Shown: positions 40,874-51,918 of the stretch, piece by piece | Layout of the letters: every line of letters begins with the position of its first letter | How positions within the stretch are numbered: position 1 is the first letter of the stretch | Assembly (NCBI RefSeq): GCF_000400995.2 | Contig: NZ_DF238917.1 | Location: forward strand, 36,694-99,324 | Direction: 5' to 3' | DNA: 62,631 bases | DNA from: Acidovorax sp. MR-S7 | GTDB taxonomy: Bacteria > Pseudomonadota > Gammaproteobacteria > Burkholderiales > Burkholderiaceae_C | Notes under the pieces: model-generated | What the model saw: only the letters and a program-made list of their open reading frames with translations | The model's database searches: none | Told to the model about the DNA's origin: nothing | Made by a program: the position numbers and the translations under genes

Positions 40874-42244
40874 ATGCGCATCAAGGCAGTCCTGTGCACG
40901 TGGTTGCTGGCCATCGGCCTGGCGTGGATGGCCGTGGTGCCGGCCGTGCCGGCCGTGCAGCCGCTCGCCGATGCACAGGGCGCGGCCGCGGGCTGGTGGC
41001 AACTGCGGCAGCACGCCCTCTACCTCACGGGGCTGTGGAGCATCGGCCTGATGGCCCTGGCCATGCTGCTGGCGTTGCGCCTGCCCTGGCTGGAGCGCCC
41101 GCTGGGGGGCATGGACCAGGTCTACCGCCTGCACAAGTGGGCGGGCACCGGCGCCGCCATCGCGGCCATCGCGCACTGGGGCGCCAAGGAGTCGGACGGC
41201 TGGATCAAGGCCCTGTGGGGCCGCGCCGGCAAGCCGGCGCGCGACACCGTGCTGCCCTGGTTCACCGACATGCGGGGCCCGGCGAAGGACCTGGGCGAAT
41301 GGGCGTTCTACCTGCTGCTGGCCATGGTGGCTTTCACGCTGCTGACCCGGCTGCTGGCCTACAAGCCCTGGCGCCTGCTGCACCGCGCCATGCCGCTGCT
41401 GTTCCTGGCGCTGGCAGCGCATGCGGCGGCCTTGATGCCGGCCGGCTTCTGGGCTCCGCCGCTGGGCCCGGCCATGGGCATGCTGCTGGTGCTGGGCAGC
41501 CTGTCCGCGCTCTGGTCGCTGGCGGGCCGGGTCGGCCGGGCGCGCAGCCACGCCGGCCGCATCCACGCCGTGCGCGTACTGGGCGAGGGCCCGCTCGCTC
41601 CCGTCGAAGTGGTCTGCGCGCTGCCGGCCAGCTGGCCGGGCCACCGCGCGGGGCAGTTCGTCTTCGTGTGTTTCGACCACGCCGAGGGGCAGCATCCCTT
41701 CACCATCGCCAGCGCACCCGGCAGCCTGGGACATGGCGACCAGGGCGGGCCTCTGCTGCGCCTGGTCATCAAGCCGCTGGGCGACTACACCCGCACCCTG
41801 GGGCAGCGCCTGCGCGCGGGCCAGCGCGTGGACATCGAGGGCCCCTACGGCCGCTTCGACGGCCAGGGCGAGCAGCGGCGCCGGCAGGTGTGGGTGGCCG
41901 GCGGCGTGGGCATGACGCCCTTCCTGGCGCTGCTGGAGGCGCGCCAGCCGCAGGCCGCGCCCGTGCATGCGCAGCCCGTGCACATGCACTACTGCACACG
42001 CGATGCGGCGCGCGATCCGCTGCTGCCGCGCCTGCGCAAGCTGTGCGCGCAGGCACTGCCTCCCGTGCAGCTTCACGTGCACGACGATGCGCTCGGCCAG
42101 CGCCTCACGCCCCAGGCGCTGGAGGCCCACGCCGGGCCGCTCGACATCTGGTTCTGCGGCCCGCAGGGCCTGGGCGCGCAACTTGCCGCACATGCCGGCG
42201 CGCGGCCCTGGCGGCTGCACCGCGAATCGTTTGCACTGCGCTGA
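40874..42244 (+). CDS. Membrane ferric-reductase-like flavoprotein (NOX/FRE family)
   Basis: 456-aa protein. The N-terminal half has about six membrane segments with His residues suited to b-type haem (LHKWAG, IAHWG, LLHRAM, LAAHAA). The C-terminal half is a ferredoxin-NADP reductase-like module: GQFVFVCF and HPFTIASAPG bind FAD, VWVAGGVGMTPFLALLEA binds NAD(P)H, and IWFCGPQG comes near the end. It should move electrons from cytoplasmic NAD(P)H across the membrane to a periplasmic acceptor such as ferric iron or methionine-sulfoxide repair partners. The PepSY gene upstream and the iron-related genes downstream support an iron/redox role. Confidence 0.88.
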   Translation: MRIKAVLCTWLLAIGLAWMAVVPAVPAVQPLADAQGAAAGWWQLRQHALYLTGLWSIGLMALAMLLALRLPWLERPLGGMDQVYRLHKWAGTGAAIAAIAHWGAKESDGWIKALWGRAGKPARDTVLPWFTDMRGPAKDLGEWAFYLLLAMVAFTLLTRLLAYKPWRLLHRAMPLLFLALAAHAAALMPAGFWAPPLGPAMGMLLVLGSLSALWSLAGRVGRARSHAGRIHAVRVLGEGPLAPVEVVCALPASWPGHRAGQFVFVCFDHAEGQHPFTIASAPGSLGHGDQGGPLLRLVIKPLGDYTRTLGQRLRAGQRVDIEGPYGRFDGQGEQRRRQVWVAGGVGMTPFLALLEARQPQAAPVHAQPVHMHYCTRDAARDPLLPRLRKLCAQALPPVQLHVHDDALGQRLTPQALEAHAGPLDIWFCGPQGLGAQLAAHAGARPWRLHRESFALR

Positions 42245-42288
42245 TACATCCCCTGCGCCAGATCATGGCCGGAGCCACATCGGCAGGA

Positions 42289-43116
42289 TCAATCCTCGAC
42301 CGTGTCGTGCGTTCCCGCGCTGCCGCGCCGCCAGTAGCCCGAAACCTTCACCCACTTGGGATGCACGCCGCGCTCGCCCACGAGGTGCGCACGCAGCGCC
42401 TTGGCGACGCCGGTCTCGCAGGCCACCCAGGCGTGCACGTCGCCCGCGGGCAGCGCCTGTGCGCGCAGCGCGGCCAGCAGCGGCCCCGCATCGCCCGGCG
42501 CGGCGCCGCTGCGGTGCACCCAGTGGATGCGCGCATCGGCCGCCGTGGGCAGGGGCTGCTCGTCGGCCGGGCCGTCCACCTCGACGAGCGCGAGCGCGGG
42601 TGTGCCCGCCGGCAGCTCGCCCAGGCGGCGCGCGATGGCGGGCAGGGCCGTTTCGTCGCCGACGAGCACGTAGCCGTCGAACGCCAGCGGCACCAGCAGC
42701 GAGCCGCGCGGCCCGCCCACGCCGATGCGCTGGCCCGGAGCGGCCTGCAGCGCCCAGGCGGTGGCGGGGCCGGCGTCGTGCAGCGCGAAGTCGATGGCCA
42801 GCGTGCGCGCGGCCGCGTCGTGATGGCGCGGCGTGTAGTCGCGCATGGGCGGGCGCGGCGCGTCCGGGTCCGGCTGGCCCTGCGCGCCGAAGTCCGGCAG
42901 CCGCAGCGCACCCGAGGCGGGATCGGGCAGGATGAGCTTCACGTGGTCGTCGAAGCCGGGGCTGTGGAAGCCCTCCAGTTCGTCACCGTCGAGAGTGACG
43001 CGCACGCAATGCGGCGTGATGCGCTCGGCGCGCTGCACGGTGAGCGTGCGCAGGCGCAACTCGTGGCGCACGCGCTGCAGGGCGCGGGTGGCCATCCGTT
43101 CGTCGGTGGTGTTCAT
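42289..43116 (-). CDS. Siderophore-interacting protein, NfeF (YqjH)-like ferric-chelate reductase
   Basis: 275-aa cytoplasmic flavoprotein of the SIP/ViuB family. RDYTPR is the FAD-binding R-x-Y-T-x-R motif; PLAFDGYVLVGDETALPAIARRL and HAWVACETGVAKALRAHL bind the nicotinamide cofactor. It reduces ferric siderophore complexes to free Fe(II). The upstream PadR regulator with a YqjI-like sequence makes this pair look like E. coli yqjH-yqjI (nfeF-nfeR). The two are in the same direction, separated by 185 bp that contain a repeat-like element. Confidence 0.9.
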   Translation of the reverse strand: MNTTDERMATRALQRVRHELRLRTLTVQRAERITPHCVRVTLDGDELEGFHSPGFDDHVKLILPDPASGALRLPDFGAQGQPDPDAPRPPMRDYTPRHHDAAARTLAIDFALHDAGPATAWALQAAPGQRIGVGGPRGSLLVPLAFDGYVLVGDETALPAIARRLGELPAGTPALALVEVDGPADEQPLPTAADARIHWVHRSGAAPGDAGPLLAALRAQALPAGDVHAWVACETGVAKALRAHLVGERGVHPKWVKVSGYWRRGSAGTHDTVED

Positions 43117-43189
43117 GTCGGGTGTCCTTTCGTTTCAGGGATCCATTGCGCTACGCGCTGCCCACGCCGCATGAAACGGGCGTGCTTCA

Positions 43190-43300
43190 TGCGCAGGCCA
43201 CCGCGCAAGGGCCGCCCCGCCGCGCCGGTGGCGTCCCCCTGCCCGCAGCGCGCAGCGCTGCGAGAGCGGGGGGAAGACGCGAAGCGTCTCAGGGGGGTGG
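43190..43300. repeat. GC-rich intergenic repeat-like element with hairpin
   Basis: The stretch between the PadR stop and the SIP start includes CGTCCCCCTGCCC and GGGGGGAAGACGC, which are roughly complementary. It also contains a perfect short hairpin AGACGC-GAA-GCGTCT (43275-43289) flanked by runs of G. I recognise this arrangement as common downstream of Comamonadaceae genes. It could attenuate transcription from padR into the SIP gene. Confidence 0.5.
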
Positions 43301-43301
43301 T

Positions 43302-43829
43302 TCAAAGTCTTTCAATGTGCCGGGCCGCGGCGTCGAGCACATCGGCGATGGCATGGGCCTGGGCGTCGCCCATCGGCTCGCGGGCCAGGCGCATGTGCAG
43401 CGCCTGGCGCAGGTTGTGCACGGCCCGCTCCACGGGCGCAGGGCGCGCGCCGTGGGCATGCACGGCGGCGCCGGTGTCCATGCGGGCCAGCAGTTCGTCC
43501 ACCTCGGCGCGGTGGGCCTGCAGGTGCTCCAGCCCAGCGGCGGTGATGGTGTGCCGCTTGCGCCCGCCCTCGCCGGCGGTCACGGTGACGTGGCCCATCT
43601 CCTCCAGCAGCGTGAGCGTGGGGTAGACCACGCCGGGGCTGGGGCTGTAGCTGCCGCCCAGCCGCTCTTCGATGGCCTTGATGAGTTCGTAGCCGTGGCG
43701 CGGTTTGTCGGCGATGAGTTGCAGCAGCACGAGGCGCAGCCCGCCGTGGCCGAACACGCGCCCGCCGCGCCGCGTGGCCGGATGGCCGGTGCGCAGGTCG
43801 AGAAATTCAGGGTCTTTCATAGTATTCAT
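43302..43829 (-). CDS. PadR-family regulator, NfeR (YqjI)-like
   Basis: Up to 175 aa; ATG 43829 overlaps the operator arm, so the ATG at 43820 (MKDPEFLDL, 172 aa) is more likely. The core FGHGGLRLVLLQLIADKPRHGYELIKAIEERLGG and YSPSPGVVYPTLTLLEEMG closely matches E. coli YqjI/NfeR, a nickel- and iron-responsive repressor of the adjacent ferric reductase gene. YqjI's long His/Cys-rich N-terminal metal-binding extension is absent here: the N-terminus has one His and no Cys. It probably represses itself and the downstream SIP gene. Confidence 0.9.
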   Translation of the reverse strand: MNTMKDPEFLDLRTGHPATRRGGRVFGHGGLRLVLLQLIADKPRHGYELIKAIEERLGGSYSPSPGVVYPTLTLLEEMGHVTVTAGEGGRKRHTITAAGLEHLQAHRAEVDELLARMDTGAAVHAHGARPAPVERAVHNLRQALHMRLAREPMGDAQAHAIADVLDAAARHIERL

Positions 43830-43864
43830 TTCGATATATCTTTTTATTTACGATATATCGAAAT
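43828..43864. promoter_or_regulatory. PadR operator: 13-bp perfect inverted repeat
   Basis: ATTTCGATATATC (43828-43840) and GATATATCGAAAT (43852-43864) are exact inverse complements, separated by 11 bp. The AT-rich dyad stands out in GC-rich DNA and overlaps the region where the padR promoter must lie. It fits autoregulation by the PadR protein encoded immediately downstream. Confidence 0.75.
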
Positions 43865-43914
43865 TGCTGATGGCGGCGGGCCTCCGCCCGAAGCCCCCAT
43901 GGGCGCCGTGGTTG

Positions 43915-45597
43915 CTACCCCGCCGCCGCCAGCCCTGCCGCATGCCCGCGCGTGAACGCCTCCTCGAACACCGAATAGCCCGACCAGTCGGCATGCGCGA
44001 ACAGCAGGCGCCGGGTGACGGGCGTGGGCAGCAGCGGCACACGCTCTCCATTCGATAGCTGCCAGCGCTTGTCAGGCAAGCGCTGGAGGCCGATTTGGCT
44101 CAAGAACCCGAGCGTGCCCGGCACGGGGATGGCCATGGCGTGGCCGTAGCGCGTGATCTCCATGCGCGTGGCGCGGCCGGCCACGTCGGGGTGGGGCACG
44201 GCCAGCGCGGCCAGGATGGCGTCGCGCCAGTGCGTCCAGGGCCGCTCGGCCAGCGCCTGGCGGGCCTGCGGCACGTCGCCCAGCGCCTGGTAGTAGGTGA
44301 GCACGGTGGGCCCGGCGAGCAGCGCGCCGGGGTCCAGCCGCTGGTGGCCCGCATCCACGTAGCCCAGGCCGCCGGGGGTGGGGTCCGCGTAGAGCACGTT
44401 GTCCCACGCGGGGGCCGCGCCCTCGCGGTCGGCCAGGGGCGCGCCGATGTGGAGGTTGGCCACCAGCCAGGGCGCCCACTGCAGGCGGCGCGCGGCCTCG
44501 TGCACGAAGGCGGGCGCGGGCTGCACCACGCGCGCGGCGATGAACGCAGGCAGCGCCACGATGCAGCGCGCGGCCTGCCAGCGCACCACGCGGCCGTTCG
44601 CATGGTCGAGGGCATCCACCTCCACGCCGTGGCGTGTCTCGGCGATGCGCAGCACGCTGGTGCCGGTGCGCAGGCGGCCCGCGAGCGGCGCGGCCAGGCG
44701 CCGGGCGAGCCAGCCGTTGCCCTCGGGCCAGGTGAGCACGGCCTCGCGCTCCTCGCTGCCCGGCGCCTCGCCCGGCGCGTGGAAGCCGTGGCGGCTCGCA
44801 AAGTAGTGGATCCCCGCCCAGGCCGAGACGCGCGCCGTGCCCGCGCCGTAATCGTCGCGGCAGCAGTAGTCCAGGTACCAGCGCAGGTGTGCGTCATCCA
44901 GGCCCTCGTGTGCCAGCCAGGCATCGAAATCGATAGCATCCAGCGCTTGGTGGACGGGCGCTGCAGGCCGGTCTGGCATCCAGCTTTTGAATACCGGCAT
45001 GGTGAAGGGCGCTGCGCGCGACAGCGCAGCCACGCGCGCGGCGAAGCGCCGGTACTGCGCCAGCGTGGCCTCGCCCACGCCCTGCACGGGCAGCAGCCCC
45101 TCCTGCCAGTGGCCCTGGAAATACAGCCGCTCCTGCGGGCTGTGGCACAGGTGGCGCCCGTCGTCGCCCCCGTACTGCCAGCGCCCGGCCACGCGCTGGC
45201 GCAGCCCCAATTCCTCCAGCAGGTCCTGCACTTCGCTGGCATGCTCGCCAGGCACGGGCAGGTAGTGCGCGCCCAGCGGGCAGGCGACGCCCCGCACGCT
45301 GCCGGCGCGGCTGTTGCCGCCCGGCGTGTCCTCCAGCTCCAGGAGCTGGAAGTCCTCCACGCCAGTCAGTCGCAGCGCCCGCGCCGCGGCCAGGCCGGCC
45401 ACTCCGCCACCGGCGATCACCACACGGGTGCGGCGCGTGACGGCCGGCGCGGCATCTTCGCTCGGCCGATCGCGCAAGGCATGGCCGCGGCCCATGCCGA
45501 TGCCGGTGAAGCCGCCTTCGAGCGCGCGTTGCGCGTTGCAGCCCGCCAGCGCCAAGGCGCCGGCGTGCAGCAGATTGCGGCGGCTCAGTCCGGCCAT
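43915..45597 (-). CDS. FAD-dependent amine-oxidase-like lipoprotein with Tat-type leader
   Basis: 560-aa flavoprotein from ATG 45597 (MAGLSRRNLLHAGALALAGC). Twin Arg6-Arg7 and a lipobox ending at Cys20 suggest export by Tat and lipid anchoring. FAD binds at VVIAGGGVAGLAAARAL and at the C-terminal LFAHADWSGYSVFEEAFTRG. The fold is flavin amine oxidase / NAD(P)-binding Rossmann-like; the substrate may be an amine or polyamine (inference from the spermidine-synthase-like gene in the same run). Two copies of the window's palindromic element are translated within it (44051-44105 and a degenerate 44928-44971) without breaking the frame. The start overlaps the HD-GYP gene by 13 bp. Confidence 0.85.
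   Translation of the reverse strand: MAGLSRRNLLHAGALALAGCNAQRALEGGFTGIGMGRGHALRDRPSEDAAPAVTRRTRVVIAGGGVAGLAAARALRLTGVEDFQLLELEDTPGGNSRAGSVRGVACPLGAHYLPVPGEHASEVQDLLEELGLRQRVAGRWQYGGDDGRHLCHSPQERLYFQGHWQEGLLPVQGVGEATLAQYRRFAARVAALSRAAPFTMPVFKSWMPDRPAAPVHQALDAIDFDAWLAHEGLDDAHLRWYLDYCCRDDYGAGTARVSAWAGIHYFASRHGFHAPGEAPGSEEREAVLTWPEGNGWLARRLAAPLAGRLRTGTSVLRIAETRHGVEVDALDHANGRVVRWQAARCIVALPAFIAARVVQPAPAFVHEAARRLQWAPWLVANLHIGAPLADREGAAPAWDNVLYADPTPGGLGYVDAGHQRLDPGALLAGPTVLTYYQALGDVPQARQALAERPWTHWRDAILAALAVPHPDVAGRATRMEITRYGHAMAIPVPGTLGFLSQIGLQRLPDKRWQLSNGERVPLLPTPVTRRLLFAHADWSGYSVFEEAFTRGHAAGLAAAG
44051..44105. repeat. Palindromic element copy 4, inside a coding sequence
   Basis: A perfect 10-bp stem CCAGCGCTTG/CAAGCGCTGG with a 5-nt loop, preceded by GATAGCTG and followed by AGGCCGATTTGG. 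It matches copy 8 (62424-62473) through the whole core. Here it is translated on the minus strand as part of residues around 498-516 of the FAD oxidoreductase (IGLQRLPDKRWQLSNG). Confidence 0.8.
44928..44971. repeat. Palindromic element copy 5, degenerate and intragenic
   Basis: CGATAGCATCCAGCGCTTGG followed by TGGACGGGCGCTGCAGGCC. The loop GGACGGGCGCT also occurs in copy 6 (55917-55966), which supports common origin despite a damaged stem. It lies in frame within the FAD oxidoreductase around residues 210-223. Confidence 0.5.
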
Positions 45598-46574
45598 TGC
45601 TCCTTGATGGCGATGAGCGCGGGCAGCTGCGCGATGAAGACCTCGACCATGTCCGGGTCGAAGTGCCGGCCGGACTGCGCGCGCAGGTGCTCCACGGTGG
45701 CCTCGGTGGTCCAGGGCTCCTTGTAGGGGCGGCGCGCGGTGAGGGCGTCGAACACGTCGGCCAGGGCCACGATGCGCGCCTCCACGGGGATGGACTCGCC
45801 CGCCAGGCCGTGCGGGTAGCCGCTGCCGTCCCATTTCTCGTGGTGCGCCAGGGCGATGGTGTGGGCCATGCGCAGCACGCCGCCGGGGTGCTGGCCGATG
45901 ATCTCGGCGCCGATCTCGGGGTGGCGGCGCATCACGTCCCATTCCTCGGGCGTGAGCTTGCCGGGCTTGCGCAGGATCGCGTCGGGGATGCCGATCTTGC
46001 CCACGTCGTGCATGGGCGCGGCGTTGAGCAGGTCTTCCGCCCATTCCGGCGCATGGCCCAGGGCGAGGGCCAGCGCCTGGGCGAAGTGGCTCATGCGGAT
46101 GACGTGCATGCCCGTCTCGTTGTCCTTGTATTCGGCGGCGCGGCCCAGGCGCTGCACGATCTGCAGGCGCGTGGCGCGCAGCTCCTCGGTGCGCACCAGC
46201 GACAGGTGGGTGCGCACGCGCACACGCACGATGGGGGCGCTGACGGGCTTGGTGATGTAGTCCACGGCGCCGGCGTCGAAGCCGCGCGTCTCGTCGGCCG
46301 TGTCGGTGAGCGCAGTGACGAAGATCACGGGGATGGCGGCGGTGGCGCCGTCGGCCTTGAGCGCGGCGCACAGGGCGTAGCCGTCCATGCCGGGCATCAT
46401 CACGTCGAGCAGGATGAGCTGGGGCTGCTGCTGGCGGGCGATCTGCAGGGCGCGCGCGCCGTCGGTGGCGAAGAGCAGGCGGTAGTCGTCCTGCAGCACG
46501 TGGCGCAGCACCTGCAGGTTGGTGGGCTCGTCGTCGACGAGCAGCAGGCGGGGGCGATGGTCCTGGGTTGGCAT
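45585..46574 (-). CDS. HD-GYP response regulator (c-di-GMP phosphodiesterase type)
   Basis: 329 aa from ATG 46574 (MPTQDHRPRLLLVDDEP). The receiver domain has Asp57 (LILLDVMMPGMDG). The HD-GYP domain follows, with PMHDVGKIGIPD carrying His189-Asp190 and HHEKWDGSGYPHGL carrying the GYP motif at 252-254, so the phosphodiesterase site is intact. It should hydrolyse c-di-GMP when phosphorylated. The stop of the MHYT hybrid kinase lies 1 bp before its start, making that kinase its likely phosphodonor. It overlaps the FAD oxidoreductase start by 13 bp. Confidence 0.93.
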   Translation of the reverse strand: MPTQDHRPRLLLVDDEPTNLQVLRHVLQDDYRLLFATDGARALQIARQQQPQLILLDVMMPGMDGYALCAALKADGATAAIPVIFVTALTDTADETRGFDAGAVDYITKPVSAPIVRVRVRTHLSLVRTEELRATRLQIVQRLGRAAEYKDNETGMHVIRMSHFAQALALALGHAPEWAEDLLNAAPMHDVGKIGIPDAILRKPGKLTPEEWDVMRRHPEIGAEIIGQHPGGVLRMAHTIALAHHEKWDGSGYPHGLAGESIPVEARIVALADVFDALTARRPYKEPWTTEATVEHLRAQSGRHFDPDMVEVFIAQLPALIAIKEQWPD

Positions 46575-46575
46575 G

Positions 46576-50262
<3,687 letters not shown>

Positions 50263-50327
50263 TTCGCGGGCGGATGTAAGCAAAGGTGTTTCATTGTGCC
50301 GGAGCGCGGCCCCCGCGCTGCCGGGTT

Positions 50328-51875
50328 TCAGTGGCCTGTGCGGCCCCACTCCTGCGCGTAGGTGTGCACCAGCACCTGGTTGGACAGGCGGTTGACCTCG
50401 GCGTCCACGCGCGCCATGTCGACGGGAAAGTGGAACAGCAGCGGCAGCGCCTCCAGCGACAGGAAGCGCAGCCCCGGCGGCAGCGCATCCGGCATGCGCC
50501 AGGGGCGGCGGCTGGCGATGACGAAGCCCCATTCGCCGAAGCTCGGCACATGGGCGTGGTAGGGCCGCGCCTGCAGGCCCACCGACTCGATGGTGGCCGC
50601 CACCGTCCAGAAGCTCTTGCGCGCGATCAGCGGCGAGGTGGTCTGGACCACCGCATAGCCGCTGGCCGCCAGGCGCTGGTCCAGCAGCGCGTAGAAGCTG
50701 TTGGTGAACAGCTTGCCGATGGCGAAGTTGGTCGGGTCCGGGAAGTCCACGATCACCACGTCGAAGGTATCGCTGCCCTGCTGCAGCCACTGGAAGGCGT
50801 CCTGGTTCACCACGCGGACCTTGGGCGAGGCCAGTGCATCGCCGTTGAGCCGGCGCAGCGTGGGGTGCTCGCCGAACAGGCGCGTCATGGCCGGGTCCAG
50901 CTCCACCAGCGTGACGGATTCCACCGCGGGGTAGCGCAGCACCTCGCGCACCGCCATGCCGTCGCCGCCGCCCAGCACCGCCACGCGCCTGGGCGCGCCG
51001 TGCGCGGCCATGGCGGGGTGCACCAGCGCTTCGTGGTAGCGGTACTCGTCGTTCTCTGCGAACTGCAGGTTGCCGTTGAGGTAGAGGCGGTGGCCCAGGC
51101 GCCCGTGCGTGACCACGATGCGCTGGTAGGGCGAGGCCGTGCCCATCACGATGCGGTCCTGGTAGAACTTGTCCTCCGCGAAGCGGGTAATGTGCTCCGC
51201 GCCCGCCAGGCCCGCCGCCAGCGCCGCCAGCACCGCCGCGCAGGCCAGCGCATGGGCGCGCAGGCGCCGCAGCTCGTGCCGGAACAGCCACAGTGCCCAC
51301 ACCGCCACCGCCGCGTTCAAAAAGCCGAACAGCAGCCCCGTGCGCACCAGTCCGAGCTGCGGCACTAGCAGCAGCGGGAATGCCAGCGACACGGCCAGTG
51401 CGCCCAGGTAGTCGAAGGTGAGCACCTGCGACACTAGCTCCTGCAGCCGCACGTTGCGCTTGAGGATGCGCATCACCAGCGGAATCTCCAGCCCCACCAG
51501 CGTGCCCACGAGCAGCACCATGCCGTAGAGCAGCACGCGGAAGGCGCCGGGCGCGTAGGCGTTTGCGATGAAAAGCGTCGCCGGCAGCGCTCCACCCACC
51601 AGCGCCACGAGCAATTCGATGCGCAGGAAATGCGCGGGCAACTGCCGCTCGAAGTAGCGCGACAGCCACGAGCCCACACCCATGGCGAAGAGGTAGGTGC
51701 CAATGATGGTGGAGAACTGCAGCACCGAGTCGCCCAGCAGGTACGACGCGAGCGCACCCGCCGCCAGCTCGTACAGCAGCCCGCAGGCCGCGATCACGAA
51801 GACGCTGGCGAGCAGGGCGACGTCGATGGGGCGGGGCGGGCTGTGCGCCGGGGCGGAGGCGGTTGGGGACGACAC
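50328..51875 (-). CDS. Spermidine-synthase-like methyltransferase-fold protein fused to membrane helices
   Basis: 515 aa. Residues about 15-225 form six or seven membrane helices (for example VALLASVFVIAACGLLYELAAGALASYLLGD); the rest is a SpeE-like aminopropyltransferase domain. AVLGGGDGMAVREVLRYP binds S-adenosyl-type cofactor, VELDP follows, and VVIVDFPDPTNFAIGKLFT holds the acidic active-site region. Membrane-fused SpeE-like proteins usually sit with DUF350/DUF4178/SPFH genes, which are found here just beyond the TonB receptor. The reaction is probably aminopropyl transfer to a polyamine-like acceptor at the membrane, but no AdoMet decarboxylase gene is present in the window. Confidence 0.9.
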   Translation of the reverse strand: MSSPTASAPAHSPPRPIDVALLASVFVIAACGLLYELAAGALASYLLGDSVLQFSTIIGTYLFAMGVGSWLSRYFERQLPAHFLRIELLVALVGGALPATLFIANAYAPGAFRVLLYGMVLLVGTLVGLEIPLVMRILKRNVRLQELVSQVLTFDYLGALAVSLAFPLLLVPQLGLVRTGLLFGFLNAAVAVWALWLFRHELRRLRAHALACAAVLAALAAGLAGAEHITRFAEDKFYQDRIVMGTASPYQRIVVTHGRLGHRLYLNGNLQFAENDEYRYHEALVHPAMAAHGAPRRVAVLGGGDGMAVREVLRYPAVESVTLVELDPAMTRLFGEHPTLRRLNGDALASPKVRVVNQDAFQWLQQGSDTFDVVIVDFPDPTNFAIGKLFTNSFYALLDQRLAASGYAVVQTTSPLIARKSFWTVAATIESVGLQARPYHAHVPSFGEWGFVIASRRPWRMPDALPPGLRFLSLEALPLLFHFPVDMARVDAEVNRLSNQVLVHTYAQEWGRTGH

Positions 51876-51918
51876 GGGCGCTATTGTGTAGCGGCGCCGT
51901 GCCGGCCATCGGCCGCCA

